In this document: positions 55,802 to 64,000 of the stretch, piece after piece | How the letters are laid out: each line of letters starts with the position of its first letter | Position numbering within the stretch: position 1 is the stretch's first letter | The notes under the pieces: generated by a model | What the model saw: only the letters and a program-made list of their open reading frames with translations | What the model was told of the DNA's origin: nothing | Database searches by the model: none | NCBI RefSeq assembly: GCF_003014575.1 | Contig: NZ_PYGF01000002.1 | Span: 103,805 to 167,804, forward strand | Direction of reading: 5' to 3' | Source of the DNA: Cecembia rubra | GTDB lineage: Bacteria; Bacteroidota; Bacteroidia; Cytophagales; Cyclobacteriaceae | DNA length: 64,000 nt | Made by a program: the position numbers and the translations under genes

Positions 55802-56340
55802 GGAGAGATTAGAAGCGAGAGGCGAGAGATTAGATTCGATTCACAAAATAGAGACAAGAAGCAAGAACCAAGAGATAAGACTCGATTCCTGTAGTGGTGT
55901 CGCCCATTCTTCATTTGGAGCCTAGAAGAGAGACTTGCCTGCTGCAAGCAGGAGACGAGAGATAAGAGTCGGTCATCCTTGCTATGGTGATTGCCTTATT
56001 GGAGCCAAGAAACAAGAGACAAGACCCAAAAAGCAAGACTAGATTTGGTTGTGGGACTTGATTGGGAGGTCAGTAGGCAATAGCGAAGGCAATTCCGGTC
56101 TTAAGTCTTATGTCTAGCATCTTGTGTCTTGAAACTAGAAGCGAGAAGCGAGAGATTAGACCCGATACAGGTCGTAGAGACAAGAAGCAAGAGACAAGAA
56201 ACAAGACTAGATTGATTGTGTTGGATTAGAGGCTATTAAGTAGTCGATAGCGAAGTCTAAACTGGTCTTGTGTCTTATGTCTAGGGTCTTATGTCTTGAA
56301 ATAAGAAGCAAGAACCAAGAGATAAGACTCGGTTAGTTGT
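55802..56340. repeat. Purine-rich degenerate repeats between ugd and wecA
   Basis: About 540 bases dominated by AGA/GAA words such as AGAAGCGAGA, AAGAAGCAAGA and GAGATAAGAC. An exact 29-base direct repeat occurs at 55856-55884 and 56303-56331. Pyrimidine-rich counterparts (GTCTTATGTCTAG, CTTGTGTCTTG) at 56099-56130 and 56258-56298 are nearly complementary to the purine words, so each unit can fold back. No gene is visible here or in 56341-56680, where a short minus-strand frame has no ATG. A GAGAAACGAGAGATT relative is at 29700-29714. Confidence 0.6.
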
Positions 56341-56680
56341 AAATGGTCCAAGACTAATCCTGTAAGTAGCAGGTAGTGTTGGACCATTTTTTTGAGGATG
56401 TTTAACTGAATAAGTAATATGTCAACTACAGGTCACGCGATTATATGAATTAAGAATTCCCTTAATCTTTTTGATCAGTGGAAAACAGGATAATATCAAA
56501 GGAATCTAAATATTTCTTTAATTCATTTGATTGCCAAGATCCAAAGTTTCTTTGCAGCACCCTTTCTTTTACAATTTTTATCAATAACCAATCTTCCGAT
56601 ATGTATAGTTGGAATTGATTTTTGAAGATTTTTTTTTTGTAAGAAAACAATCTATTTACTTTGTATATATTTTAATTGTT

Positions 56681-57835
56681 ATGAGCGCTATCACATTATT
56701 TTTAATAGCCTTGATCATAGGACTATTAACAATGCCCATTTTGATTAGGATTTTTCTAAAAATGAAAGTTACTGATGCGCCGGGGGGAAGAAAAATTCAC
56801 AAAGCACAAACCCCTTCTATGGGAGGAATTGTTATATACCTTGCCTCTATGGTTTCTTTTTTGTTTGGAGCTTATTTTTTTGAAATAGAAGAATTACGTT
56901 ATGTGTTAGCGGCATTTACACTTTTGTTTTTCACAGGCCTAAGTGATGACTTGACCACTTTGAGCCCACTTCAAAAATTAGCTGCACAGTGTATTGGTGG
57001 TCTTTTGATTATATTCTTTGCAGATATAAGAATTTCAGGTTTTTTTGGCTTTTTAGGAATTGAAGAGCTCCCCTTATGGTTATCTTATTTAATTACTTTT
57101 ATTGTCATTATTGCTTTGACCAACGCCTTCAACTTGGTTGACGGTTTGGATGGTTTGGCGGGAACTTTGAGTTTGTTGAACTTTTCTTTTTTTGCTTGGT
57201 GGTTCATGGTAACAGGAAATGATCCTTACAGTAAATTATGCATGGTATTTATTGGAGCAGTAGTTGCTTTCTTGGTTTTTAATTGGCAGCCTGCTAAAAT
57301 TTTTATGGGAGATACAGGTTCTTTGAGTATTGGTTTTATCCTTGCCGTTTTAACCGTTTTATTCATTGATAGCAATGGCAAGCTTACTGAAACTAATCCA
57401 TGGAAGTTCAATGCTCCTATTGCATCTGGAATTGCCTTAATGATTATTCCGATTTATGATACCTCAAGGGTTTTTATTAAAAGGATAAGGAGAAAAAAAT
57501 CACCTTTTAGTCCTGATAAAAGCCATGTTCACCACTTTTTGTTGAGATCAGGCTTAAGTCATGGGCAAGTTGTACTTTTATTAGGATTTATTAAATTAAT
57601 ATTTTTTGGTTTGATCATTTCTACGACTTCAATCTCTGATGAATGGATGATTCCAATTATAGTTGGATCCTGTATTTTATTGGGCCTTAGATTGGATGCT
57701 TTTACCTTGAGCAGAGTTAGGTATTTAGCTAAAAAATCACCTCCTGTATTGGCACTGAGATCTGTCAGTTCCGATCCTTCAATAAATGGCTTGTTGAATA
57801 AATTCCCTGAAGAAATAAAACTATCTGAAAATTAA
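56681..57835 (+). CDS. WecA/MraY-family polyprenyl-phosphate sugar-1-phosphate transferase
   Basis: A 384-residue protein with about 11 membrane helices. Cytoplasmic motifs of the superfamily are present: DAPGGRKIHKAQTPSMGG near the N-terminus, NAFNLVDGLDGLAGT, IFMGDTGSLSIGF and SHVHHFLLRSGLS (the HxH site). It links a HexNAc-1-phosphate to undecaprenyl phosphate and so can initiate glycan assembly, in addition to the PglC-like enzyme at 51871. The ATG at 56681 starts at the first helix; an ORF start at 56609 would prepend a Phe-rich stretch. rmlA follows almost directly. Confidence 0.92.
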   Translation: MSAITLFLIALIIGLLTMPILIRIFLKMKVTDAPGGRKIHKAQTPSMGGIVIYLASMVSFLFGAYFFEIEELRYVLAAFTLLFFTGLSDDLTTLSPLQKLAAQCIGGLLIIFFADIRISGFFGFLGIEELPLWLSYLITFIVIIALTNAFNLVDGLDGLAGTLSLLNFSFFAWWFMVTGNDPYSKLCMVFIGAVVAFLVFNWQPAKIFMGDTGSLSIGFILAVLTVLFIDSNGKLTETNPWKFNAPIASGIALMIIPIYDTSRVFIKRIRRKKSPFSPDKSHVHHFLLRSGLSHGQVVLLLGFIKLIFFGLIISTTSISDEWMIPIIVGSCILLGLRLDAFTLSRVRYLAKKSPPVLALRSVSSDPSINGLLNKFPEEIKLSEN

Positions 57836-57841
57836 GTGTTT

Positions 57842-58726
57842 ATGAAAGGCATCATCCTTGCCGGAGGTTCCGGAACCCGTTTATATCCTATTACAAAAGG
57901 AACGTCTAAACAATTACTATCTGTTTACGACAAACCCATGATCTATTATCCCCTTTCCGTACTGATGTTGGCGGGGATAAGGGAGATCTTGGTCATTTCT
58001 ACACCGGAAGACTTACCTAATTTTCAGAAATTGCTGGGTGATGGCTCAGAAATTGGCTTGGAGTTATCCTATGCGGTTCAACCCAGTCCTGACGGGCTGG
58101 CACAGGCTTTTATCATAGGTGAGGAGTTTATTGGGAATGATCCGGTATGCCTAGTCCTAGGGGATAATATCTTTTATGGGCATGGATTGACGGAAATGCT
58201 TAGAAAGTCTAGAAGAAACGTTGAAGTTCAAGGACAGGCTACGATATTCGGTTATTATGTCAATGATCCGGAACGTTATGGAGTAGTGGAATTCAATGTC
58301 GATAACCAAGTCTTAAGCATAGAAGAAAAACCACTAGACCCCAAAAGCAATTTTGCAGTAGTAGGTTTATATTTTTATCCCAATTCAGTGGTGGAAATAG
58401 CTAAGAATGTCAAGCCAAGTGTAAGGGGAGAATTGGAAATCACCTCAGTAAACCAGGAATACTTAAAAAGGAAGGAGTTGAAAGTTGAACTGATGGGTAG
58501 AGGCTATGCTTGGTTGGATACCGGAACCCACGAGTCTATGTTGGAAGCAGCTAACTTCATTCATACAATAGAAAAGCGTCAGGGTTTGAAAGTAGCATGT
58601 CTTGAAGAAATTGCTTTTGATCTTGGTTATATTGATGATAAGCAACTCTTGTCACTAGGAGAGAGATTAAATAAAAATGAGTATGGTCAATATTTGATCA
58701 AAAAAGCTAATTCTAAGAAAAAATGA
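57842..58726 (+). CDS. rmlA: Glucose-1-phosphate thymidylyltransferase
   Basis: A 294-residue nucleotidyltransferase that makes dTDP-glucose. The signature [18 protein letters not shown] is near residues 9-26, with [16 protein letters not shown] after it and the later blocks VLGDNIFYG and [12 protein letters not shown]. Length matches RmlA. The ATG at 57842 is chosen; a GTG six bases earlier is possible. Overlaps rmlC by four bases (ATGA). Its product feeds both rhamnose (RmlC, RmlD) and the dTDP-3-amino sugar branch. Confidence 0.97.
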   Translation: MKGIILAGGSGTRLYPITKGTSKQLLSVYDKPMIYYPLSVLMLAGIREILVISTPEDLPNFQKLLGDGSEIGLELSYAVQPSPDGLAQAFIIGEEFIGNDPVCLVLGDNIFYGHGLTEMLRKSRRNVEVQGQATIFGYYVNDPERYGVVEFNVDNQVLSIEEKPLDPKSNFAVVGLYFYPNSVVEIAKNVKPSVRGELEITSVNQEYLKRKELKVELMGRGYAWLDTGTHESMLEAANFIHTIEKRQGLKVACLEEIAFDLGYIDDKQLLSLGERLNKNEYGQYLIKKANSKKK

Positions 58727-59316
58727 AATTTTCCCATGCGGTGATTCCTGATATAGTAATTTGTGAACCATCGGTCTTTGGAGACGAAAGAGGTTATTTT
58801 TCAGAGATTTTCAGAAAGGATAAATTTGAGGGATTTATTGAAAGGGAAATTGACTTTTGCCAGGACAATGAATCTAAATCAGAATTGGGGGTTTTAAGAG
58901 GATTGCATTATCAATTGCCCCCATTTGCGCAAAGCAAGCTGGTTAGGGTAATAGAGGGAAAAGTATTGGATGTGGCAGTAGATATAAGAAAAGGTTCTCC
59001 AACTTTTGGTAAACATGTAGCCATCGAATTGTCAGAAGAAAATAAAAAATCACTTTTTATTCCTAGAGGCTTTGCCCATGGATTTGTTGTTCTTAGTGAA
59101 TATGCTATTTTTTCTTATAAAGTAGATAACTATTACAGTCCTGAACATGATAGAGGACTTTTTTTTGATGATCCCAATTTGGATATAGATTGGAAATTGC
59201 CTGCTAATAAGCTTAGGCTATCCCAAAAAGACTTACAGCAACCCCTATTGTTTGATATTGTGTGCTTTAACTTCAAAGATGATTTGTATGAAAAAAATAT
59301 TAATTACAGGCGCTAA
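58723..59316 (+). CDS. rmlC: dTDP-4-dehydrorhamnose 3,5-epimerase
   Basis: A 197-residue cupin epimerase. Motifs are [12 protein letters not shown], the catalytic His region [19 protein letters not shown], the Asp in [13 protein letters not shown] and IPRGFAHGF with [14 protein letters not shown]. It is slightly longer than the usual 180-190 residues because of a C-terminal tail ([13 protein letters not shown]) that runs 29 bases into rmlD. The overlap points to translational coupling. It needs the 4-keto product of RmlB, which is not encoded nearby. Confidence 0.96.
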   Translation: MKFSHAVIPDIVICEPSVFGDERGYFSEIFRKDKFEGFIEREIDFCQDNESKSELGVLRGLHYQLPPFAQSKLVRVIEGKVLDVAVDIRKGSPTFGKHVAIELSEENKKSLFIPRGFAHGFVVLSEYAIFSYKVDNYYSPEHDRGLFFDDPNLDIDWKLPANKLRLSQKDLQQPLLFDIVCFNFKDDLYEKNINYRR

Positions 59317-60142
59317 TGGTCAATTGGGCTCAGAAATTTCATTTCTGTCCAAAGAATATGACCATCAATTTCATTTTACTGATTATGAAGAGTTGGATAT
59401 AACCAATTGTGAAGAGATTGAAATTTTTGTTGAAAAGCACAATATAGATTTTATTGTAAACTGTGCTGCATATACTGCTGTCGACCGTGCCGAATCAGAT
59501 TATATAACTTCGGATAACGTAAACTTTCTTGCGGTTAAGAATTTACTTTCTACTTCTTCAAAATATAAGCTTCCATTAATTCATATTTCAACAGATTATG
59601 TATTTGATGGTAAAGGTTACAAACCTTATGCAACAGATGACTCAAGGAATCCAATAAATGTTTACGGTCTAACTAAAAAGAAGGGAGAAGATCTAATCCT
59701 AAAATCAGATTTGGATAACCTCATGTTGATCAGGACATCCTGGGTGTACAGCGATATTGGGAATAATTTTGTTAAAACCATGTTAAGGTTAGGGGCAGAG
59801 AAGGAATCAATCAAAGTAATCGAGGATCAAGTAGGGACCCCAACTTATGCCAGGGACCTTGCAAAATTCATCTTGGATAGTATTCCAAAAATTAATTGGA
59901 ATGGAGTCAAGATTTTTCATTTTACTAATGAAGGGGTTTGTTCTTGGTTTGACTTTGCAAAAGCCATTATGGAAATAAAAGGATATAACTGTAAGGTACT
60001 TCCAATTTCCACTGAAGATTATCCAACACCTGCTAAAAGACCCAATTACTCTGTTCTTGACAAAAGGGAGACAAGGAGTTTTTATGAAAAAGAAATTCCG
60101 TATTGGCGGGATTCCTTGGAAAAATGTCTCAAACTTCTATAA
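59288..60142 (+). CDS. rmlD: dTDP-4-dehydrorhamnose reductase
   Basis: A 284-residue SDR that reduces the 4-keto intermediate to dTDP-L-rhamnose. [14 protein letters not shown] is the dinucleotide motif, HISTDYVFDGKGYKPY and VYGLTKKKGED (Tyr-x-x-x-Lys) form the active site, and the ending SVLDKRETRSFYE is typical. The ATG at 59288 lies within rmlC; an earlier ORF start at 59252 adds residues unlike RmlD. It is the last gene of the polysaccharide locus. I see no terminator after it. Confidence 0.96.
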   Translation: MKKILITGANGQLGSEISFLSKEYDHQFHFTDYEELDITNCEEIEIFVEKHNIDFIVNCAAYTAVDRAESDYITSDNVNFLAVKNLLSTSSKYKLPLIHISTDYVFDGKGYKPYATDDSRNPINVYGLTKKKGEDLILKSDLDNLMLIRTSWVYSDIGNNFVKTMLRLGAEKESIKVIEDQVGTPTYARDLAKFILDSIPKINWNGVKIFHFTNEGVCSWFDFAKAIMEIKGYNCKVLPISTEDYPTPAKRPNYSVLDKRETRSFYEKEIPYWRDSLEKCLKLL

Positions 60143-60280
60143 GTGGCCACCATTGATATAGTCTTTTAATTTCTTACTAAATTTTTCAAGCTTAGGATCT
60201 TCTTTGTTTCGTTTAGCTTCTGCTAAAAGGATATTTTTTATTTTTTCATTGACCGTACCTACCGCGGTTTTCCATAGTTT
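60137..60280 (-). pseudogene. Possible remnant of a small minus-strand gene
   Basis: A 47-codon minus-strand frame without a start codon reads as a charged, helical, protein-like C-terminus (TVNEKIKNILLAEAKRNKED, ending YINGGHL) and stops inside rmlD. Upstream the frame is closed by TGA. The rest of 60143-60420 shows no other feature. I do not recognise a family; it may be a decayed gene tail or chance. Confidence 0.2.
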
Positions 60281-60420
60281 TCAAAATTCCCCTTCCGATT
60301 TTCGAAATTAATTCCTTCCATATTAAGTTAATCCCCTACAGCTCTAACCTTTTTTCCACTATTGGTTTGGGCAAAAAGGGTTTTTAGCCTATTTTCAAAG
60401 CGAAAAACCAAATATATCTT

Positions 60421-62283
60421 ATGTTGAAGAGATTAAACTTGACCGCTTGTATTTCCTTATTGGTCATGGTATGGCATACCGCTGAGGCCCAAGTAGAACG
60501 CTGGCAGCAAAAGGTAAAATATGAGATGGATGTGACCATGGATGTGAAAACCAACCAATACCGTGGTACCCAAAAACTACATTATACCAACAACTCCCCC
60601 GATACCCTGACAAGGGCATTTTACCACCTTTATTACAATGCCTTCCAGCCCAATAGTATGATGGATGTGCGCTCCAGGACTATTTCAGATCCGGATAGGA
60701 GGGTAGGAAACAGGATTTTCAACCTTGGACCAAATGAAATCGGCTTTGTGAAAGTGAATGTGCTGACCATGAATGGTCAACCTACTTCTTTTGTTCATGA
60801 AGAAACCATCTTGGAAGTTGACTTGCCTGAACCTATTACGCCAGGGCAGACGGTTGTATTCGATATGGAATTTGAAGCGCAAGTTCCGTTACAAGTTAGA
60901 AGGGCTGGTCGGGATAATGCGGAAGGAATCCGCTATTCTATGGCACAGTGGTATCCAAAAATGGCAGCCTATGATGTAAGAGGTTGGCATGCCAACCCAT
61001 ACATAGGAAGAGAGTTTTATGGCAATTTCGGGGATTTTGATGTGAAGATCACAATAGATAAAAATTATATCCTTGGAGGTACAGGCTATTTACAGAATGC
61101 CAATGAAATAGGTCATGGCTACCAAGATGCAGGGGTTAGGGTCACCGAACCAAAGGGGAATACGCTTACTTGGCATTTCTTTGCTCCAAATGTACATGAT
61201 TTTATGTGGGCAGCGGATCCTAACTTTACCCATGAAAAGGTACAGATGGAAAATGGTCCTATGGTTCATTTCCTATATGTCAAAAATGAAAAAACTGCCG
61301 AAAATTGGAACAGGTTAAAGGAATATACGGTGAATGCCATTCAGTATATGAGCGATAATTTTGGGAAATATCCTTATAATCAGTTTTCTGTAATCCAAGG
61401 GGGTGATGGGGGTATGGAATATCCAATGGCTACACTGATAACCGGTCACAGGAATATGAGAAGCTTGGCTGGTGTTACTATTCACGAACTTATTCACATG
61501 TGGTACTATGGTGTTTTGGGCTTTAATGAATCCTCCGAACCTTGGTTGGATGAGGGGTTCACTACTTGGGGTACCAATGTCGTGATGGATGCTGTATTTG
61601 AGAAGGAGCCAGGATTTATTCAGGATGGTAATTACCGTTCTTATTTCAGGTTGGTTGAATCTGGATTTGAGGAACCATTGACTACCCACGCGGATCATTA
61701 TGACCGAAATTCCGCATATGGAGCAGGTACTTATACAAAAGGAGCTGTATTTGTGGAACAGTTGTCATATGTAATAGGCAAGGAAAACTTCAATAAGGCC
61801 ATGTTAAGGTTGTGGAAGGACTGGCAGTTTAAGCATCCCAATGGCAATGATGTCATACGTGTTATGGAAAAGGTTTCTGGGCTGGAATTGGATTGGTATT
61901 TGGATTACTTTGTAGCTTCTACTAAAACCATTGATTATGGAGTGAAAAATGTAGAAGCATTAGAGGGTAATACCAAAATTACATTGGAAAGGGTAGGGCA
62001 GATGCCTATGCCTATTGATCTGGTGGTCACCTATCAAGATGGATCCAAAGAGTCAATTTACCTTCCATTGGTAATCATGAGAGGAGAAAAGCCTGAAGAG
62101 GTAGGAATGCCAAGAAGGGTGATGACCCAAAAATGGCCTTGGACCAATTATACCAAAGATGTAGTCCTATCAAGACCAATATCAGATATTAGGTCTGTGG
62201 AAGTTGATCCTAGTTTAAGGTTAGCTGATGTTAACAGAAGTAACAATAAATTTGAGGTAAGTATTGTTTTACCTTCGAAATAA
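60421..62283 (+). CDS. M1-family zinc metallopeptidase
   Basis: A 620-residue exported gluzincin. The signal peptide covers residues 1-23 (ending TAEAQ). The N-terminal beta-domain begins KYEMDVTMDVKTNQYRGTQK; the catalytic domain has HELIHMW (355-361) and the third zinc ligand Glu378 in WLDEGFTTW, at the canonical 18-residue spacing. The usual GAMEN exopeptidase motif reads GGMEY (330-334), so N-terminal recognition may differ from classic aminopeptidases. It acts in the periplasm or outside the cell. It has its own upstream gap and a strong terminator downstream, so it looks monocistronic. Confidence 0.93.
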   Translation: MLKRLNLTACISLLVMVWHTAEAQVERWQQKVKYEMDVTMDVKTNQYRGTQKLHYTNNSPDTLTRAFYHLYYNAFQPNSMMDVRSRTISDPDRRVGNRIFNLGPNEIGFVKVNVLTMNGQPTSFVHEETILEVDLPEPITPGQTVVFDMEFEAQVPLQVRRAGRDNAEGIRYSMAQWYPKMAAYDVRGWHANPYIGREFYGNFGDFDVKITIDKNYILGGTGYLQNANEIGHGYQDAGVRVTEPKGNTLTWHFFAPNVHDFMWAADPNFTHEKVQMENGPMVHFLYVKNEKTAENWNRLKEYTVNAIQYMSDNFGKYPYNQFSVIQGGDGGMEYPMATLITGHRNMRSLAGVTIHELIHMWYYGVLGFNESSEPWLDEGFTTWGTNVVMDAVFEKEPGFIQDGNYRSYFRLVESGFEEPLTTHADHYDRNSAYGAGTYTKGAVFVEQLSYVIGKENFNKAMLRLWKDWQFKHPNGNDVIRVMEKVSGLELDWYLDYFVASTKTIDYGVKNVEALEGNTKITLERVGQMPMPIDLVVTYQDGSKESIYLPLVIMRGEKPEEVGMPRRVMTQKWPWTNYTKDVVLSRPISDIRSVEVDPSLRLADVNRSNNKFEVSIVLPSK

Positions 62284-62310
62284 GTGAGTTAAACAATGCA
62301 GATCACCAAG

Positions 62311-62345
62311 GCCCCCTAAATCCAATTAGGGGGCTTTTCTTTTTT
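62311..62345 (+). terminator. Strong rho-independent terminator of the M1 peptidase gene
   Basis: GCCCCCTAA (62311-62319) pairs perfectly with TTAGGGGGC (62326-62334) around a six-base loop and is followed by TTTTCTTTTTT. It ends transcription 28 bases after the peptidase stop. Confidence 0.95.
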
Positions 62346-62435
62346 TAAACTTCCTGTTTTTACCTAATGAATCTTTTGTGAATTCTAAAAGTTTTATTTT
62401 TTGAATCACAAATATGCTATTGGTCCAGTATTTCA

Positions 62436-62975
62436 AATTCGTGCTATTGGTGTAATTCGTGGACAGAAAAATATTGTCCACGAATTACACCTATTTCCAC
62501 GAAAAGATGCTTTTCGGGTAAAAGATGACAAAAACTAAATTTAGGCGATGATTTTAGCGAATTAAAGCTGGCGCTTGGAGTTATGGTAGGTGATGTTCAT
62601 ATTAAGACTAAGTCTTTGATTCGTTTTAATTTTTATTAGAAATGATGCCAGATGATGAAAAAAGCATAACTCACGTTCGTGCAATTGGTGTAATTCGTGG
62701 ACAGAAAAATATTGTCCACGAATTACACCTATTTCCACGAAAAGATGCTTTTCGGGTAAAAGATGACAAAAACTTAATTTAGGCGATGATTTTAGCGAAT
62801 TAAAGCTGGTGCTTGGAGTTAAGGTCGTTGATGGTCATATTAAGACTAAGTCTTTGATTCGCTTTAATTCTACAAGCTCCGAGCTCCTGATATGACAGAT
62901 CTTGAGAAAAGCATAACTCACGTTCGTGCAATTGTTGTAATTCGTGGACAGAAAAATATTGTCCACGAATTACAC
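62436..62975. repeat. Palindromic ~240-bp repeat array, left part (units 1-3)
   Basis: Units begin with a long perfect dyad, GTGTAATTCGTGGACA, nine loop bases, then its complement: 62450-62490, 62688-62728 and 62936-62974. Period is 238-248 bases. Each unit body contains a small hairpin (CGAAAA-GATGC-TTTTCG), then GCGAATTAAAGC mirrored about 60 bases on by CTTTGATTCGC, with AAGACT-A-AGTCTT between, and ends ...TTCGTGCAATTGGTG. Unit 3 is cut immediately after the dyad, where the GxxExxY module begins. No coding capacity is credible in the repeats. Confidence 0.85.
62960..62975 (+). repeat. Left direct repeat bounding the GxxExxY module
   Basis: TGTCCACGAATTACAC is the right arm of the unit-3 dyad. 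A 15/16 copy, TGTCAACGAATTACAC, occurs at 63515-63530 on the far side of the GxxExxY gene in the same orientation, after which the unit body resumes. Confidence 0.75.
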
Positions 62976-63123
62976 GGATTGTACCAAGTAATATATTAAC
63001 TATAAATAAATAGAGATGAATCAAAAGTGGTTATGAAATTTAGGAATGAAATTTTTCACCTATTTAAATTAGATTTATAATTTTTTCCTTATATTTTTTA
63101 GTTAAATTATTTCAAAGACCGAA

Positions 63124-63492
63124 ATGATCTATTATAAAAATGAATCTTTTCAAATAGTCGGAGCTGCAATGGAAGTTCATAAAGAGCTTGGACATGGCTT
63201 TCTAGAAAAGGTGTATCATGAAGCCCTAGAAATCGAACTTTTAAATAGAAATATCGAATTTGTAAAAGAGCATAAATTACCAATTTACTATAAGGGAAAT
63301 AAGTTGCCTATAGTTTATTCAGCTGATTTCGTTTGTTTTGATAAAATCATTTTGGAAATAAAAGCTATATCTGAGTTAAGTCCAGAACACACTGCTCAAG
63401 TGATTAATTATTTAAAAGCCACCAAAATGAAGTTGGGTATTCTTATTAATTTTGGTTCCAATTCTTTGGAATTCAAAAGGATAGTTCTTTGA
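63124..63492 (+). CDS. GxxExxY-family PD-(D/E)XK-like protein
   Basis: A 122-residue protein of the GxxExxY family. The name-giving motif GFLEKVY is at residues 25-31, preceded by VGAAMEVHKELGHG. The core YSADFVCFDKIILEIKA supplies Asp68 and Glu78-x-Lys80, the arrangement of PD-(D/E)XK nuclease folds, and HTAQVINYLKATKMKLGILI with NFGSNSLEFKRI completes it. Biological role is unknown. It is embedded between halves of a palindromic repeat array and bounded by 16-base direct repeats; a broken relative at 29226 lies in similar repeat debris. No partner gene is adjacent. Confidence 0.92.
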   Translation: MIYYKNESFQIVGAAMEVHKELGHGFLEKVYHEALEIELLNRNIEFVKEHKLPIYYKGNKLPIVYSADFVCFDKIILEIKAISELSPEHTAQVINYLKATKMKLGILINFGSNSLEFKRIVL

Positions 63493-63514
63493 TTGTTGAA
63501 GAGAAGCTTATTCT

Positions 63515-64000
63515 TGTCAACGAATTACACATATTTCCACGAAAAGATGCTTTTCGGGTAAAAGATGACAAAAACTAAATTTAGGCGATGATTTTAGCGA
63601 ATTAAAGCTGGTGCTTGGAGTTACGGTCGTTGATGGTCATATTAAGACTAAGTCTTTGATTCGCTTTAATTCTACAAGCTCCGAGCTCCTGATATGGCAG
63701 ATCTTGAGAAAAGCACAACTAAAATTCGTGCAATTGGTGTAATTCGTGGACAGAAAAATATTGTCCACGAATTACATGGATTTCCACGAAGAGATGCTTT
63801 TCGGGTAAAAGATGACAAAAACTAAATTTAGGCGATGATTTTAGCGAATTAAAGCTGGCGCTTGATTTTACAGTAGGTGGTGGTCATATTAAGACGAAGT
63901 CTTTGATTCGCTTTAATTCTACAAGCTCCGAGCTCCTGATATGGCAGATCTTGAGAAAAGCACAACTAAAATTCGTGCAATTGGTGTAATTCGTGGACAG
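63515..64000. repeat. Palindromic ~240-bp repeat array, right part (units 4-6)
   Basis: The array resumes at 63515 in the right arm of a dyad (TGTCAACGAATTACAC) and carries a full body to 63737. Unit 5 begins with the dyad at 63738-63776 and runs to 63984 (247 bases). Unit 6 begins at 63985 and is cut by the window end. Units 4 and 5 share the same late text (TCTACAAGCTCCGAGCTCCT, GGCAGATCTTGAGAAAAGCA), which unit 2 also has and unit 1 lacks, so they are recent duplicates of each other. Confidence 0.85.

Noticed and set aside
56462..56650. A 62-codon minus-strand frame upstream of wecA
   Set aside because: It begins with TTG, has no internal ATG, overlaps the region ahead of wecA and resembles no family I know.
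62436..64000. CRISPR array
   Set aside because: The repeated unit is about 240 bases and near-identical throughout; there are no short repeats with unique spacers and no cas genes.

Overview
The window comes from a member of the Bacteroidota, most likely a Cyclobacteriaceae/Cytophagales-type marine or soil degrader. The evidence is protein-level: SLBB/Wzi exopolysaccharide machinery, an M56/BlaI pair, a GH67-GH10 xylan unit and GxxExxY proteins, plus promoters of the Bacteroidota type (TTTG, 19-21 bases, TAnnTTTG). Intergenic DNA is rich in palindromes. No rRNA, tRNA, CRISPR array, insertion-sequence transposase or phage module was found. Bases 1-209 hold nothing I could recognise.

Region 1 (0.2-4.1 kb): formate-THF ligase on the minus strand, divergent from a BlaI-type repressor and an M56 membrane metallopeptidase whose promoter carries twin operators. 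Region 2 (4.2-12.3 kb): a glucuronoxylan unit with GH10 xylanase and GH67 alpha-glucuronidase on the minus strand and an SSS sugar symporter and xylulokinase on the plus strand, followed by an AAA/DUF4143 ATPase whose promoter sits inside a perfect palindrome. Region 3 (12.4-16.4 kb): a fructan/sucrose unit on the minus strand (GH32 lipoprotein, sugar porter, fructokinase), split by a MITE-like inverted-repeat element. Region 4 (16.4-27.4 kb): housekeeping and envelope genes (ThyA, MMPL transporter, EEP nuclease-fold protein, M24 peptidase lipoprotein, DUF2911 lipoprotein, penicillin-acylase-type hydrolase) separated by hairpin repeats.

Region 5 (28.2-60.1 kb): a large Wzx/Wzy-type exopolysaccharide/capsule locus, all on the plus strand, headed by a winged-helix regulator. 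It encodes export (SLBB/Wza-like, Wzz, Wzi), flippase and polymerase, three glycosyltransferases, two initiating phosphoglycosyltransferases, and enzymes for several sugars: UDP-L-FucNAc-type (CapE, reductase, 2-epimerase), a dTDP-3-acetamido-3,6-dideoxyhexose (two FdtA-like cupins, FdtC, FdtB), an acetamidino sugar (HisH/HisF paralogues plus amidotransferase), a UDP-4-amino sugar (dehydratase, aminotransferase, GNAT), UDP-glucuronate (Ugd) and dTDP-L-rhamnose (RmlA, C, D). RmlB, needed by two of these branches, is not in the window. The centre of the locus is strikingly AT-rich; ugd and the flanking genes are less so.

Region 6 (60.4-64 kb): an M1-family peptidase with a strong terminator, then an array of roughly 240-bp palindromic repeats in which an intact GxxExxY (PD-(D/E)XK-like) gene is embedded between short direct repeats. 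Degenerate copies of the same repeat lie at about 23.9-24.4 kb, and a broken GxxExxY gene with related repeat debris sits at 28.9-29.9 kb inside the exopolysaccharide locus. This repeat/GxxExxY association is the best candidate here for something undescribed.
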